From the NCBI GenBank assembly GCA_017474455.1, contig JAFVHP010000044.1, forward strand, positions 186,001 to 250,000: a DNA stretch of 64,000 nucleotides, in the 5' to 3' direction. Source of the DNA: Lachnospiraceae bacterium (GTDB lineage Bacteria > Bacillota > Clostridia > Lachnospirales > Lachnospiraceae). Made by a program: the position numbers and the translations under genes. Positions 17,443-26,284 of this stretch are shown here, in pieces; position 1 is the stretch's first letter, and every line of letters begins with the position of its first letter. Under the pieces are notes generated by a model that made no database searches, was not told the origin of the DNA, and saw nothing but the letters and a program-made list of their open reading frames with translations.

Positions 17443-18483
17443 TCATTTCTGAAACGAATTGAACCAGGCCCTTTCGGCAAAACTCTTTTTCACCGGTGCT
17501 TTCGGTTCTGATTCCGGTATCCCTACAGGCAGCATGCAGACAAGTTCATATTCATCCGGCACGCCGAGGATCTGCGCCATCTGATATCCGATCCTGTCGT
17601 CGTCGGTGATATGCCCTTCGTACCAGCAGCTCCTGTAGCCCAGCGCTTCGATGGCAAGGAGCATGTTCTCTATCGCCGCTGAATAATCCTGAACGGCAAA
17701 GCACTTATCCCTGTAAGCATATATCCTCTGCGTCAGCACGCAGATCACGGCCGGAGCCGTCTCTCCCACCGGCGGATCGATGACCGTGCGAAGCTTATCA
17801 AGGACCGCGGGATCGTCCACGGCGATGAGGCTCGTCGTCTGTTTATTGCATCCGGAAGGGGCGGCCAGCCCGGCTTCCATAATGGTAACCAGATCTTCAC
17901 GCGGGACCGGTTCCGCTTTGTATCTTCCGCGGTAGCTCCGGCGCTGCATGATAAGATCCAATGCCAAAGAACGGTACGGCCGTGCGTCCGCCTCCATTTC
18001 CAGGCACTTCCAGTCCTCTCCGAGCACGTGGTAATATTCCGCCTGTTCCGTCGGTACGTCCCGGAAACCCGCGGCCAGATAGCAATAGTGAGCAGCCGGG
18101 TTATTCTCGAATACGCCCAGCGTGACTTTCTGTGCCTTAAGGATCCCGAAGGCATATGAAAGCGCGAGGGAAAGCATTTCCTTCCCGTATCCCTGCCCGC
18201 GTTTATCCGCGTCGACGATGACGAAACCAAAGCGCAGGACCTTCTTTTCTTCATCGGTAAACCGCATGATCATGTGGCCTGTAACGCCGCTTTCATCAAA
18301 CGCCGTCATCGGATAGAACCAGTCGGCGTCCGACAGTTTCCCGTAGTGCGCGTTGATATCGTCCCCCGTAACGGGATAATGATCATACCGGTCGGCACTC
18401 CACTGCCTGAAGGCGAATTCGTCTTTGATCCAGGACGCGATGACGTTGGCGTCGCACTCTTTATAAGGTCGTAATCTCAACAT
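17443..18483 (-). CDS. GNAT acetyltransferase - nitroreductase fusion protein
   Basis: This is a 346-residue two-domain protein. Residues 1-165 are a GNAT N-acetyltransferase (acetyl-CoA loop VDADKRGQGYGKEML, then FENNPAAHYCYLAAGF). Residues ~175-346 are an FMN-dependent nitroreductase-like domain (MQRRSYRGRYKAEPV, AAPSGCNKQ, and the late IGYQMAQILGVPDEYELVCMLPVG). The frame is continuous through the junction with no internal start signal. The ribosome site is weak. Confidence 0.85.
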   Translation of the reverse strand: MLRLRPYKECDANVIASWIKDEFAFRQWSADRYDHYPVTGDDINAHYGKLSDADWFYPMTAFDESGVTGHMIMRFTDEEKKVLRFGFVIVDADKRGQGYGKEMLSLALSYAFGILKAQKVTLGVFENNPAAHYCYLAAGFRDVPTEQAEYYHVLGEDWKCLEMEADARPYRSLALDLIMQRRSYRGRYKAEPVPREDLVTIMEAGLAAPSGCNKQTTSLIAVDDPAVLDKLRTVIDPPVGETAPAVICVLTQRIYAYRDKCFAVQDYSAAIENMLLAIEALGYRSCWYEGHITDDDRIGYQMAQILGVPDEYELVCMLPVGIPESEPKAPVKKSFAERAWFNSFQK

Positions 18484-18602
18484 ATCTATACCTGTTTATG
18501 CCCGTTGTGTCCGATGTTTGTGGAGCGCGGTCTTCTGTGATACTCTACTCTTGATGCAGCAGTTCACGACCACAGCTTTTTCCTGAAAGGATCTTTTGCG
18601 CG

Positions 18603-19127
18603 ATGAATGGGATAGTGGACACCGTAACTTCTTTTTATCTGAACCTGCCGACAGGCGTGAAAGTCTTCTGGTGCATACTGGCCGCTGCGGCTCTTATCAG
18701 CCTCATCCGGGCAGTCTTTGGCCGTGAAGGAGGCGGTATCGCGGCCGGCATCATCCTTGGACTCGCCGTGTCGATATTTCTCCCGGACAGTAAGCTGTTC
18801 ACCTTCCTTGGGGATCTCCCGCCGTATTTCCTGATCCCCCTCGGGATCGTAGGCGTAATCGCGATCCTGTTCGCGGTCGGGGGCATGCTGATGCTGTCGA
18901 CCGAATGGTATCCGGACAAGCGGCTTCGCCTCCCGGCGATCTTGCTCCGTATCCCTGCCATTGCGGTGATCTCCGCGCTCGCGGTATTGGTGATCACCAG
19001 CATCGGAAACGCGGGCTACGTGTTCTTTAACCTGCTGCCGTTTACAGTTCCATCACCATCAGCAGTTCGTCCGAATAAGTCCCGTCGTCGTATTTACTTG
19101 CCCTGGGTATCCTGCCGCATTCGGTAA
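18603..19127 (+). CDS. Four-helix membrane protein, unknown function; 3' end overlaps a convergent gene
   Basis: This 174-residue protein has about four hydrophobic segments (roughly residues 20-38, 45-62, 72-98, 115-140) and a final basic tail. The last 28 codons are antisense to the convergent GNAT gene and read as an unstructured PSPSAV...RRRIYLPW tail. The natural stop may have been lost, or the two ends overlap by design. The ribosome site AAAGGA is 10 bases upstream. I do not recognise a family. Confidence 0.6.
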   Translation: MNGIVDTVTSFYLNLPTGVKVFWCILAAAALISLIRAVFGREGGGIAAGIILGLAVSIFLPDSKLFTFLGDLPPYFLIPLGIVGVIAILFAVGGMLMLSTEWYPDKRLRLPAILLRIPAIAVISALAVLVITSIGNAGYVFFNLLPFTVPSPSAVRPNKSRRRIYLPWVSCRIR

Positions 19128-19587
19128 AACCGATACTTTCGTACAGATGGCGGGCTCTTTTATTGTTATCATAGACCGAAAGCTGCGCCTGTTCGAAACC
19201 GCAGGCGCGCATTTCTCCGATCAGTACATTCAGCATAAGCCTTCCGAGGCCGAGCCCCGTAAATCTTTGGAACAGGGCGATGCCTATGCCGGCATGGTGG
19301 GCGCGCCGCCTGCTGCCGCCCATCCTTTCAAAGGAACAGTTCCCCGCGTATTCTCCATCCAGGAAAGCCAGTATCAGCATATCGCCGTCGGAATCATTAT
19401 GTTCGCTGACGAACTGTTCCTCCCACTCCAGGGAATAGTTTACTTCATCAGGCTCGCACATCAGAAAGCGCGTCTCGCCGGTGACCGTCTTCAGGTAATC
19501 CAGCAGCATCGCCGCTTCTTCCGGCCTTGCGCTCCGCAGGATGACTTCGTGCCCGTTCAGTGAATATTTTTTCTCTTCAAAGATCAT
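19042..19587 (-). CDS. GNAT N-acetyltransferase (ribosomal-protein acetyltransferase-like)
   Basis: This 181-residue GNAT has the acetyl-CoA binding loop FQRFTGLGLGRLMLNVLIGE and a VYDNNKRARHLYESIGFTECGRIPRA end typical of RimJ/RimL-like members. GGGGAG lies upstream of the ATG. The substrate is unknown. Its 3' end overlaps the membrane protein gene by 86 bp tail to tail. Confidence 0.85.
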   Translation of the reverse strand: MIFEEKKYSLNGHEVILRSARPEEAAMLLDYLKTVTGETRFLMCEPDEVNYSLEWEEQFVSEHNDSDGDMLILAFLDGEYAGNCSFERMGGSRRRAHHAGIGIALFQRFTGLGLGRLMLNVLIGEMRACGFEQAQLSVYDNNKRARHLYESIGFTECGRIPRASKYDDGTYSDELLMVMEL

Positions 19588-19657
19588 GTCTTATCTCCCC
19601 GGAGTAAGTGACCGAGGACAGGCTCAATGACTTCAATAGCACTCCGGTGTGCGTCTC

Positions 19658-19695
19658 CGGACCTGTCCCTGTTGACTCTCCCTGCTGACTCTTGA
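19658..19695. repeat. Half copy of the dispersed CCTGTCCC/TGACTC repeat
   Basis: GGACCTGTCCCTGTTGACTC plus a second TGACTC lie between the divergent GNAT and CPBP genes. It keeps one arm of the palindrome seen at 11892 and 42534. Confidence 0.45.
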
Positions 19696-19751
19696 ATAAT
19701 ATTGTGGCTTCTGTTATGAAGTATGTAAACAACAAAAGAGGAGAAACCACT

Positions 19752-20738
19752 ATGAAATCATTCCGTGAAAAATACCTGCGTCCGTGCAGATGCTGGACAG
19801 ACATCCTGCCTGTCGCCGCAATACTGATATTTCTTATTAGCATACTGGGCACTGTTTTCACGATCCCGATCGCTTTGATCACTCAGATGGCAAGGATCAC
19901 AAGAGCGATCACCGGCAATAAGGACGTCGCTTCCTTCATGATGATGTACTTCGACACCATTGGTATCTGGGCTGCGGGGCTCCTTTTCATGTGGGTCTAT
20001 AAGCGCAACCGGCCCATGCTGAAGGCGATAAAATACGACGGCAGAGGCAACAGCGCAAAGGCCGCCCTGACCGGTGCCGCGATCGGCTTTGGCATGAACG
20101 GGCTGTGTATCCTGCTCTCCGTACTGATGGGCGATATCAAGCTGACATTCGGCAGCTTCAATCTGATAAACCTGCTGCTCTTCCTGGTGTTTGTATGTAT
20201 CCAGTCCGGCAGTGAAGAACTTCTCCTGCGCGTCTACTTATTCCAGAAGCTCCGCCGCAGATACCGTCATCCGGCTGTGGCGATCATCGGCAATGCCGTG
20301 ATCTTCAGCGCGCTTCATGCGCTCAATCCCGGTTTCAATTTCGGAGGCGCCCTGCAGATCGTCCTCGTGGGGCTTTTATTCTCACTGTTCGTATATTATT
20401 ACGGAAGCTTTTATGCCGCCGTCATGGCGCACACAGCCTGGAACTTCACCCAGAGCATCCTGTTCGGCCTGCCCAACAGCGGTGTCGTCTCCGCTTATTC
20501 ACTCTTTAGGCTGGATGCGGCTTCTGCCAGGAACGGCTTCTTTTATAACGTAGGCTTCGGCGTCGAAGGAAGTCCCGGCGCCTCCATCGTGATCGGCCTT
20601 ATGTGTGTTATCGTGTTTGTCCTGGGCAGGAAGAAAAAGTCAGGCGAGTATGCGGATCTGTGGGCGGATGCCGAGGCGGAGGCAGTGGCGGCTGCGATGA
20701 CGGCAATCAATGATCCGGTCGCTGACAGCAATCAGTGA
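19752..20738 (+). CDS. CPBP-family intramembrane metalloprotease
   Basis: This 328-residue membrane protein has 7-8 hydrophobic segments and the three CPBP/Abi motifs: SEELLLRVYLFQKLRRR (EExxxR), FSALHALNPGFN and MAHTAWNF. Members cleave within membranes or, in some bacteria, give immunity to peptides. The start is ATG 19752, after AGAGGAG. The last codons (MTAINDPVADSNQ) are encoded by short repeat units that continue into the intergenic repeat. Confidence 0.88.
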   Translation: MKSFREKYLRPCRCWTDILPVAAILIFLISILGTVFTIPIALITQMARITRAITGNKDVASFMMMYFDTIGIWAAGLLFMWVYKRNRPMLKAIKYDGRGNSAKAALTGAAIGFGMNGLCILLSVLMGDIKLTFGSFNLINLLLFLVFVCIQSGSEELLLRVYLFQKLRRRYRHPAVAIIGNAVIFSALHALNPGFNFGGALQIVLVGLLFSLFVYYYGSFYAAVMAHTAWNFTQSILFGLPNSGVVSAYSLFRLDAASARNGFFYNVGFGVEGSPGASIVIGLMCVIVFVLGRKKKSGEYADLWADAEAEAVAAAMTAINDPVADSNQ

Positions 20739-21160
20739 TCGGGAAATGCAGCTGCTGTCAGCAATCAGTGAGTTAATGACATTGCTGTCGACAATGCTCA
20801 ATGATCTGGAGATTCGGCTGCCATCAACTGCCAATGATCCGGCTGCCGGCGGACGAAATGCAAGATAATACATGTTGTGGCCGCCGAGAATTCCCGATAA
20901 TGCCTGTATTTACAGATCAGTAATATAGAAAAGCGGCCGCAGGAAGTGATTTACATGTTTGCAGCCGCTGAATGAGTGCATTCTTTACAAGATCAATTTC
21001 CGGATCTGCCTTTACCAGGCATTTCTGAAGCTATATAAGCGGACAAAAACAAAGAAAACTGCTGGTGAGACCGCTTTTGATCGTTCTTTTCAGGTTTTGA
21101 TCAGCAAAAATGGATTCCGGGAGCGGTTACAACAAAGAAATACCAGGGTTGTGGCCGCTC
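20700..21160 (+). repeat. Dispersed ~400 bp repeat, copy 1 (with 68-codon frame)
   Basis: This is homologous over its length to the reverse complement of 32667-33060. The core (20873-21160) is bounded by GTTGTGGCCGC at each end in the same orientation. It holds an open frame from 20959 starting MQPLNECILYKINFRICLYQ and ending ERLQQRNTRVVAAP, ~79% identical to its counterpart in copy 2 with no indel. Codon-position bias of the differences is weak, so coding is unproven. It fills the 440 bp between the CPBP and S66 genes. Confidence 0.75.
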
Positions 21161-21179
21161 CCTTAACTCTACTCAACCG

Positions 21180-22274
21180 TCACCGCTCTCCAAACACGAT
21201 CTCCTGTCTGTCTGAGTCCACCACGGCTTCCACGCCGAAGGGGATGATGCAGCGCGGCATCGCATGGCCGATATTGATATTGCAGACGACGGGAAGGTCG
21301 GGATCGTCGATGACCTCCCGCAGGAGCTGTTTATATTCCCGCGCATAGACTTCGTCCATCGGCTTGCCGGCAAGGACGCCGGTAACGGCATCAAATACGC
21401 CGGCTTCTTTCAGGTATTCCAGAGCCTTTTTATACGCCTCCGGAGGCATCTTCTCCTCACTGGATTCCAGAAGCAGGATGCGTCCCTTCCAGTCCCCGGC
21501 CTCGGGGAAAAGGCCGTACTTACTGCACATAAGCGGCATATCGTCATACCGTTCTCCGTCGAACATGTCGTACATGGTATCGATGCAGCCGCCCAGGATC
21601 TTTCCCGAAAAAAAGGGATTTCCCTGCAGCAGTTCGAAGCCTGTATCCGGCAGTGGCGGCAGGGGTATCCCCGCCTGGTCCGGGCCGAAGCTTTCCCTTT
21701 CCCTGTACCAGACGTCGCTAGGCGTTATCCTGCGAATGGTCCCTGTGGTGACCAGCTCTTCAAAATACTGCTTTGTATAGGGATGCATATCCGGCCCCAG
21801 CTCGCAGACGTCCGAAAGGAAGCTCTGTCCGTATAACGTCTTCATGCCGGCCTTATGCAGCATGAAGTGGTTGATCGTAGTGTCCGAAAAACCGAGGAAG
21901 ATCTTCCCCTGTGCGGCAGCGCCCGCGTCGACAGCTGCCTGCAGTTCCCCGTTTAAGAAGAGGTACGGCAGCAGACGGTATGTATCGTCTCCGCCGATCG
22001 CGCAGAGGATCATATCGATCTCAGGATCCCGCAGTGCTTCCAGAAGGTCCTGCGCCCGCTTCTCCGGATGCTCCCGGACATAGTCCAGTCCTTTAAGGGC
22101 ATGGGGCATAAAACGGACATTGATCCCGTATCCCTGCAGCCTCTTCAACCCGGTCTCCAGTTCATGCCTGATGAATTCCTCCCCCAGGATGCCGCTGGAG
22201 AGGCTTACGATCCCGGTCTTCGCGGGGCTCTGGATATAGTAAGCCTGTTCGGATACCCGGATCAGTTCATACAT
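21180..22274 (-). CDS. S66-family peptidase (LD-carboxypeptidase/MccF-like)
   Basis: This 364-residue S66 family serine peptidase has its nucleophile in FLGFSDTT (S130), the upstream substrate loop CAIGGDD, and late NINIGHAMPRCIIPFGV with the expected His. S66 enzymes are LD-carboxypeptidases that recycle murein, or MccF-type enzymes that cleave antibiotic conjugates. No signal peptide is seen, so it acts in the cytoplasm. GGAGG precedes ATG 22274. Confidence 0.85.
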   Translation of the reverse strand: MYELIRVSEQAYYIQSPAKTGIVSLSSGILGEEFIRHELETGLKRLQGYGINVRFMPHALKGLDYVREHPEKRAQDLLEALRDPEIDMILCAIGGDDTYRLLPYLFLNGELQAAVDAGAAAQGKIFLGFSDTTINHFMLHKAGMKTLYGQSFLSDVCELGPDMHPYTKQYFEELVTTGTIRRITPSDVWYRERESFGPDQAGIPLPPLPDTGFELLQGNPFFSGKILGGCIDTMYDMFDGERYDDMPLMCSKYGLFPEAGDWKGRILLLESSEEKMPPEAYKKALEYLKEAGVFDAVTGVLAGKPMDEVYAREYKQLLREVIDDPDLPVVCNINIGHAMPRCIIPFGVEAVVDSDRQEIVFGER

Positions 22275-22298
22275 TTGTTCAGTCCTCCGAAACTGCTG

Positions 22299-22376
22299 TC
22301 CGGATGTGTGTGTCCGGATGTGATGTGTCCGGACGCGATTTCTCCGGACATGATGCGGGGATATGATGCGTGGATT
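22299..22376. repeat. Degenerate short tandem repeat (TGTCCGGATGTG-like)
   Basis: About six imperfect copies of a TCCGGA-TG-rich unit fill most of the spacer between the S66 and M20 genes. No coding sense is apparent. Confidence 0.5.
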
Positions 22377-22397
22377 TGTTTATCCCGTTTTTCTGCT

Positions 22398-23738
22398 TTA
22401 CCCGCAATACCCCTTGATCATCTCATAGAAAAACACCGGCGCCTGGCTGCAGTTTTCCTGCTTAAAGAATTCGTTGAAACCGTGCTCGTTGTCACCGCTG
22501 CCCGCTTTGAAGCCGCCGAAGCGGTAAACGCTGTCGCAGATGGGATAATAGTTTCTGGCGTCGGTGCCGCCGCCCGTGATGGCGGGTACGATCACGGCGT
22601 CCGGGGAGATCTTATGGATGGCTTCCGACAGGCAGGCAAAGGCGTCCGTGTCGGTTCGGGAAATTTCTGAATGCTCCCTGCCCTGCACAATTTCGACTTC
22701 CACGTTTTCTCCGGCTATCGCCCTGCACTTTTCAAGGAGGGAAGCCACGGTGTCGCCTTCCTGCAGCCGGCAGTTCATGTTGAGCCGGACACTGGTGGGC
22801 AGGATGTTGCCCCGCTCGCTCGCCTGCAGCATGGTCAATGCCTGGGTGGTATGGAATTTCGCCGCGCGGCCGGGGTCATCTTCAATGAAGGGAATGGCCG
22901 CTTCGAAATCATCTTTCATATGCAGAAAAGCCTCGGCTGCGGCGCGGTCTTTCATAAAAGGCGCCTTCGCCTCATATTCTTTGATCAGCGTGGCAGTCGG
23001 CCGGAAAGGATACTGCGCCGCGTGGAGCTTCACTGCCAGCCCGCCCAGTTCGGCGACAATACTGCGTTTGCCGGGCCGGGCGGAATGGCCGCCCTTGTCC
23101 CTGATGATAAAGGCCACATCCACGTAACCCTTTTCCGCCGTATTGATATACGCGACGTCCCGGTCGATGCCTTCATCCTTGTCGGGACCGATCCCGCCGC
23201 CTTCATCGATCACGCAGCCCAGCCGCACGCCCTGCTCCTGCAGGTAACCACACATAAGGGCCGCGGAATTTGCGTCGCTGCCGCCGACTTCCTCATTGTA
23301 TCCGTAAGCCAGGTACAGGTCGCACTCCGGCGTAAAGCCTTCGCCGATCAGCGCTTCGATGGCTTCCATGTGCGCCATGATCTGGGACTTGCAGTCGCAG
23401 CTGCCGCGGCCCCACAGCGCGCCGTCACTGATCACCCCTTCAAACGGCGGATACGTCCAACCGGCCGGGTCTCCCGCCGGCACCACGTCCTGGTGCGCGG
23501 CGAGAAGCAGAGGGTTCCTTGCTTTGGCGCCGATGCCTTTCCATTTATACAATAAGGCCGCCCTGCCTATGACCTTCTTTTCCAGCGTGGCATGCACCAG
23601 AGGATATGTCCGCTCCAGGTACGCGTGCAGATCGAGGAATGTCTGAAAATCCATCTTCTCCGGATCGTTGTCGGAAACGGTGGGAAACCGCACCATTCCT
23701 GCCAGATGCTGCAAAATGAGTTCTTCATTGAATTTCAT
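22398..23738 (-). CDS. M20-family metallopeptidase (ArgE/DapE-like)
   Basis: This 446-residue protein has the dinuclear-zinc M20 pattern: LAAHQDVVPAG, ALWGRGSCDCK and YGYNEEVGG. A dimerisation/lid domain sits in the middle and a final GFNEFFK-type segment follows. It hydrolyses an acylated amino acid or dipeptide; the specific substrate is not evident. AAAGGAG precedes the ATG. Confidence 0.88.
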   Translation of the reverse strand: MKFNEELILQHLAGMVRFPTVSDNDPEKMDFQTFLDLHAYLERTYPLVHATLEKKVIGRAALLYKWKGIGAKARNPLLLAAHQDVVPAGDPAGWTYPPFEGVISDGALWGRGSCDCKSQIMAHMEAIEALIGEGFTPECDLYLAYGYNEEVGGSDANSAALMCGYLQEQGVRLGCVIDEGGGIGPDKDEGIDRDVAYINTAEKGYVDVAFIIRDKGGHSARPGKRSIVAELGGLAVKLHAAQYPFRPTATLIKEYEAKAPFMKDRAAAEAFLHMKDDFEAAIPFIEDDPGRAAKFHTTQALTMLQASERGNILPTSVRLNMNCRLQEGDTVASLLEKCRAIAGENVEVEIVQGREHSEISRTDTDAFACLSEAIHKISPDAVIVPAITGGGTDARNYYPICDSVYRFGGFKAGSGDNEHGFNEFFKQENCSQAPVFFYEMIKGYCG

Positions 23739-23786
23739 ATACCGGGCTCCTTTCTATACCGGCCGCCGTTCCCGCTGCAGACCGGG

Positions 23787-24263
23787 TCAACCCCTCTGCG
23801 GGAATCTTTCGTACATTTTCTCAAGTTCATCCGTCATGCCTTCCAGCTCCTGCCGGGTCATTTTCCCGCAGACGGACAGTTCTTTCCATTCTTTCTCCGT
23901 ATCGTACACGAACCGGATCCGGGCCGGGTAAAGACCGGCGTCTTCCTCGATCTCGATCGACAGATACGGTTCCATAAAGTCCGTTTTCAGCGCTGCCCTT
24001 TTCCCGTCGAGGAGTTCTGTAATATTCCCGTACAGGGCTTTCAGCTCCCAGGTGAGCATGCTGGCGTCTTCATAAACCTCTGTTTGCCCGCCTTCCCGGC
24101 CGGTCAGGCCGGTCAGACCGGTCGATTCGTTCACGGTATACGCGAACCGAAACAGCAGCCAGTTGGGATCGAACCCCTCTTCATCGCCGCCGGCATCCGG
24201 GAATTCATACCCGATGATGTCCATTTCCAGCCTTTTCCCGGGCTCTGTGAATACGATGCTCAT
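23787..24263 (-). CDS. Conserved hypothetical protein, WapI-like immunity fold suspected
   Basis: This 158-residue acidic protein starts at ATG 24263, 16 bp after the flavodoxin stop, with AAGAG upstream. The pattern EMDIIGYEFPD...DPNWLLFRFAYTV, then MLTWELKALYGNI and EPYLSIEIEEDAG, resembles small WapI-family immunity proteins as I recall them. No toxin gene is adjacent. It may simply be a housekeeping orphan. The family call is tentative. Confidence 0.5.
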   Translation of the reverse strand: MSIVFTEPGKRLEMDIIGYEFPDAGGDEEGFDPNWLLFRFAYTVNESTGLTGLTGREGGQTEVYEDASMLTWELKALYGNITELLDGKRAALKTDFMEPYLSIEIEEDAGLYPARIRFVYDTEKEWKELSVCGKMTRQELEGMTDELEKMYERFPQRG

Positions 24264-24279
24264 GTCTGTCTCTTGGTGA

Positions 24280-24765
24280 TCACAGCTGCAGAAGTTTCCC
24301 GCAGAATCCGCTGATCCTGGCATCGTTGCCCGCGTCCGGCCTTGCTTTGGGATCGATCAGGATCAGTTCGGCCGCAAGGCTGTCGGTGCCGAGGGCAGCT
24401 TTTAACTTGCCGAAAGCCTTTTCCGCTCCGCTGCCGCTCTGGCAGGCAAAGGCGGCGAAATTCTTGCCGGAAAGGTCATTATCTCTGATGAACGTACGCA
24501 GAGGCGGCGCGAAATTGCCCGCCCAGACGGGAAAGCCGAACACGATGGTGTCATAGGCGCTGCTGTCGAATACATACGGCTGCAGCGCAGGCTTTTCAGC
24601 CATCACGGCACTCTTGCCGCCCCAGAAAAATTTCCTGAAACCGCTGTCGGGATACTGTTTCTCCGGGTACAGGCGCAGCAGGTCCGCGCCCGTTTCTTCC
24701 GCGATCTTTTCCGCGGCGTACTGCGTGTTGCCTTCAAGTGAAAAATATACGATCAGTGCTTTCAT
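24280..24765 (-). CDS. Flavodoxin-like protein
   Basis: This 161-residue protein has the FMN phosphate loop YFSLEGNTQYAA near the N-terminus and the isoalloxazine segments FGFPVWAGNFAPPLR and ACQSGSG. It is a cytosolic one- or two-electron FMN carrier or reductase. Its ATG overlaps the stop of the upstream reductase-like gene by 4 bp, so they are coupled. Confidence 0.85.
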   Translation of the reverse strand: MKALIVYFSLEGNTQYAAEKIAEETGADLLRLYPEKQYPDSGFRKFFWGGKSAVMAEKPALQPYVFDSSAYDTIVFGFPVWAGNFAPPLRTFIRDNDLSGKNFAAFACQSGSGAEKAFGKLKAALGTDSLAAELILIDPKARPDAGNDARISGFCGKLLQL

Positions 24766-25724
24766 GACGTTCCTCTTTCCCTCTGTGCTCCTGCCGGCAG
24801 TTCAAATGCAAAAATTCCCTCGTTCTTTTCTTCCAGAGCTTTGATAATGTGAAAGACCGTATCCGATACCGGCAGGGTGATTCCGTGCGCGGCGGCTTTC
24901 TCTATCAGGACGCCAAGGAACATGTCGACCTCGGTGCGCCGGCCCGCGTCGAGGTCCTGCAGGGTGGAATACCGTGCATCGGGGGGATATTTCCTGGTCA
25001 TATCCGGGGCAGGCAAAAGTTCTATGCCTTCCGCGGCGGCGCACTTTACGACTTCCTCCTCGAGGGCCGCCCGGATGGCTTCCACGTGCGTGCTCACAAA
25101 ATAAGCGCCGTAGCCTACGCCCAGGATCGCCTGCGGAAGGTTGTAGCAGATGTTGGCCCGGTACTTCTCCCACTGCTGCCGGATGATATCTGTGACCGGG
25201 TGGTGCCGGACATCTGACCTGTTGAAAAGTTCCTGCAGAGCTTTCATCCGGTCGGTATCGTTATTGCCGTCCCGCTCTCCGTAAAAAACGCCGGCGGTAA
25301 CTCCAGGATCAAATGTGATCCTGTTGTTCTCCCTGTTCGACGAGATACGCATAAAGGCCGGCAGGACTCTCTCTTCGCCGATCAGCGCGGCGAGGACTTC
25401 TTCGCTGTCGATGCCGTTCATCAGGCTTAAGACCAGCGTGGCCGGGCCCGCCGCCCGCCTGATCTCGTCCGCGGCTTCCGCAAGGCTGCTGTATTTGACC
25501 GCCAGGAAGATGAGGTCCGGAGGCGCTTCATGGGCTTCTTCCGGTGTTTTCACCAGCAGCCTGTATATTTCACCGTTGATCCAGACGCCGTCATCCTTCA
25601 GGCGCTGCGCCCTTTCTCCTTCCGCGATCAGATAAAGATCCAGATCCGGAACACTTTTCAGTCCCCAGATGAAGTAAGCACCTACCGCGCCTGCCCCGAT
25701 GATCGCTGCTGACCTGATATTCAT
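24762..25724 (-). CDS. 2-dehydropantoate 2-reductase family protein (PanE/ApbA-like)
   Basis: This 320-residue protein has N-terminal NADP-binding AAIIGAGAVGAYFIWGL, a LAVKYSSL loop, and the PanE C-terminal helical block (EKYRANICYNLPQAILGVGYG, EVDMFLGVLIEKAAAHGI). It reduces ketopantoate in the CoA pathway or a related 2-ketoacid. The start ATG 25724 has AGAGGAA upstream; an earlier in-frame ATG at 25745 does not. Confidence 0.82.
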   Translation of the reverse strand: MNIRSAAIIGAGAVGAYFIWGLKSVPDLDLYLIAEGERAQRLKDDGVWINGEIYRLLVKTPEEAHEAPPDLIFLAVKYSSLAEAADEIRRAAGPATLVLSLMNGIDSEEVLAALIGEERVLPAFMRISSNRENNRITFDPGVTAGVFYGERDGNNDTDRMKALQELFNRSDVRHHPVTDIIRQQWEKYRANICYNLPQAILGVGYGAYFVSTHVEAIRAALEEEVVKCAAAEGIELLPAPDMTRKYPPDARYSTLQDLDAGRRTEVDMFLGVLIEKAAAHGITLPVSDTVFHIIKALEEKNEGIFAFELPAGAQRERGTS

Positions 25725-25773
25725 ACTTTCCTCTTTCTGTCCCATTACGTTTCCTGTCCCATTACGTTTCCGG

Positions 25774-26262
25774 TCACTTCCCGCTTTCTGTCACCACTTC
25801 GCCTGTCCAATCAAGGATGCCTCCGAACTCGTATATATTGGTATATCCTGTATCAAATAGTTTCTGTGCCGCTTCTTTGGAGCGCCTGCCGGTGCGGCAG
25901 TAGATGAGAATGATCTGGTCCGTATCCGGCAGCCCTTCCGGCTTTATCCCTGCCGTGATGCTCTCGTTCGGGATACAGACCGCACCGGGGATATGCCCGC
26001 TGTCATACTCATCCTGCCTGCGGACATCCACTATGATGTGCCCGTCATCTCTGGTCATCATTTCTTTGGCGTCTTCCTGGCTTATCTGCGTGTAGCTTCT
26101 TTCTGTCATTCCGTCTCCGTCAGTTTTCTGAAAGGGCGCCGAGCAGGCCGCAAGGCCTGCAGCGCACACCAATACTGAAAGGATCAGAGGCAGTATCTTT
26201 GGTGCCCCTGCGGTTTTTCGGGTCTTAAGTATCTTTGGTGTCATGTGTGTCTTTGATATCAT
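25774..26262 (-). CDS. Rhodanese-domain lipoprotein
   Basis: This 162-residue protein has a lipobox GLAAC (C40), then a single rhodanese domain with VDVRRQDEYDSGHIPGAVCIPN and active-site loop IYCRTGRRS (C122). It is tethered outside the membrane and could transfer sulfane sulfur or bind a redox partner. Its start (ATG 26262) has AAAGGA five bases upstream, directly inside a repeat-rich spacer. Confidence 0.85.
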   Translation of the reverse strand: MISKTHMTPKILKTRKTAGAPKILPLILSVLVCAAGLAACSAPFQKTDGDGMTERSYTQISQEDAKEMMTRDDGHIIVDVRRQDEYDSGHIPGAVCIPNESITAGIKPEGLPDTDQIILIYCRTGRRSKEAAQKLFDTGYTNIYEFGGILDWTGEVVTESGK

Positions 26263-26284
26263 GGGGGTCCTTTGCTGCGCTAAG

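Noticed and set aside
20700..21160. Insertion sequence
   Set aside because: No transposase and no clear terminal inverted repeats. The boundary motif is in direct orientation.
23787..24263. Immunity gene of a contact-dependent toxin system
   Set aside because: The resemblance to WapI-type immunity proteins is weak and no toxin with a repeat or secretion domain is nearby.
24846..25217. Plus-strand frame opposite the PanE-like gene
   Set aside because: Shadow of a gene with intact NADP-binding motif and a 4-bp coupled neighbour.
25738..25772. Duplicated TCCCATTACGTTTCC as a regulatory site
   Set aside because: A simple tandem duplication between genes, with no symmetry or promoter context.
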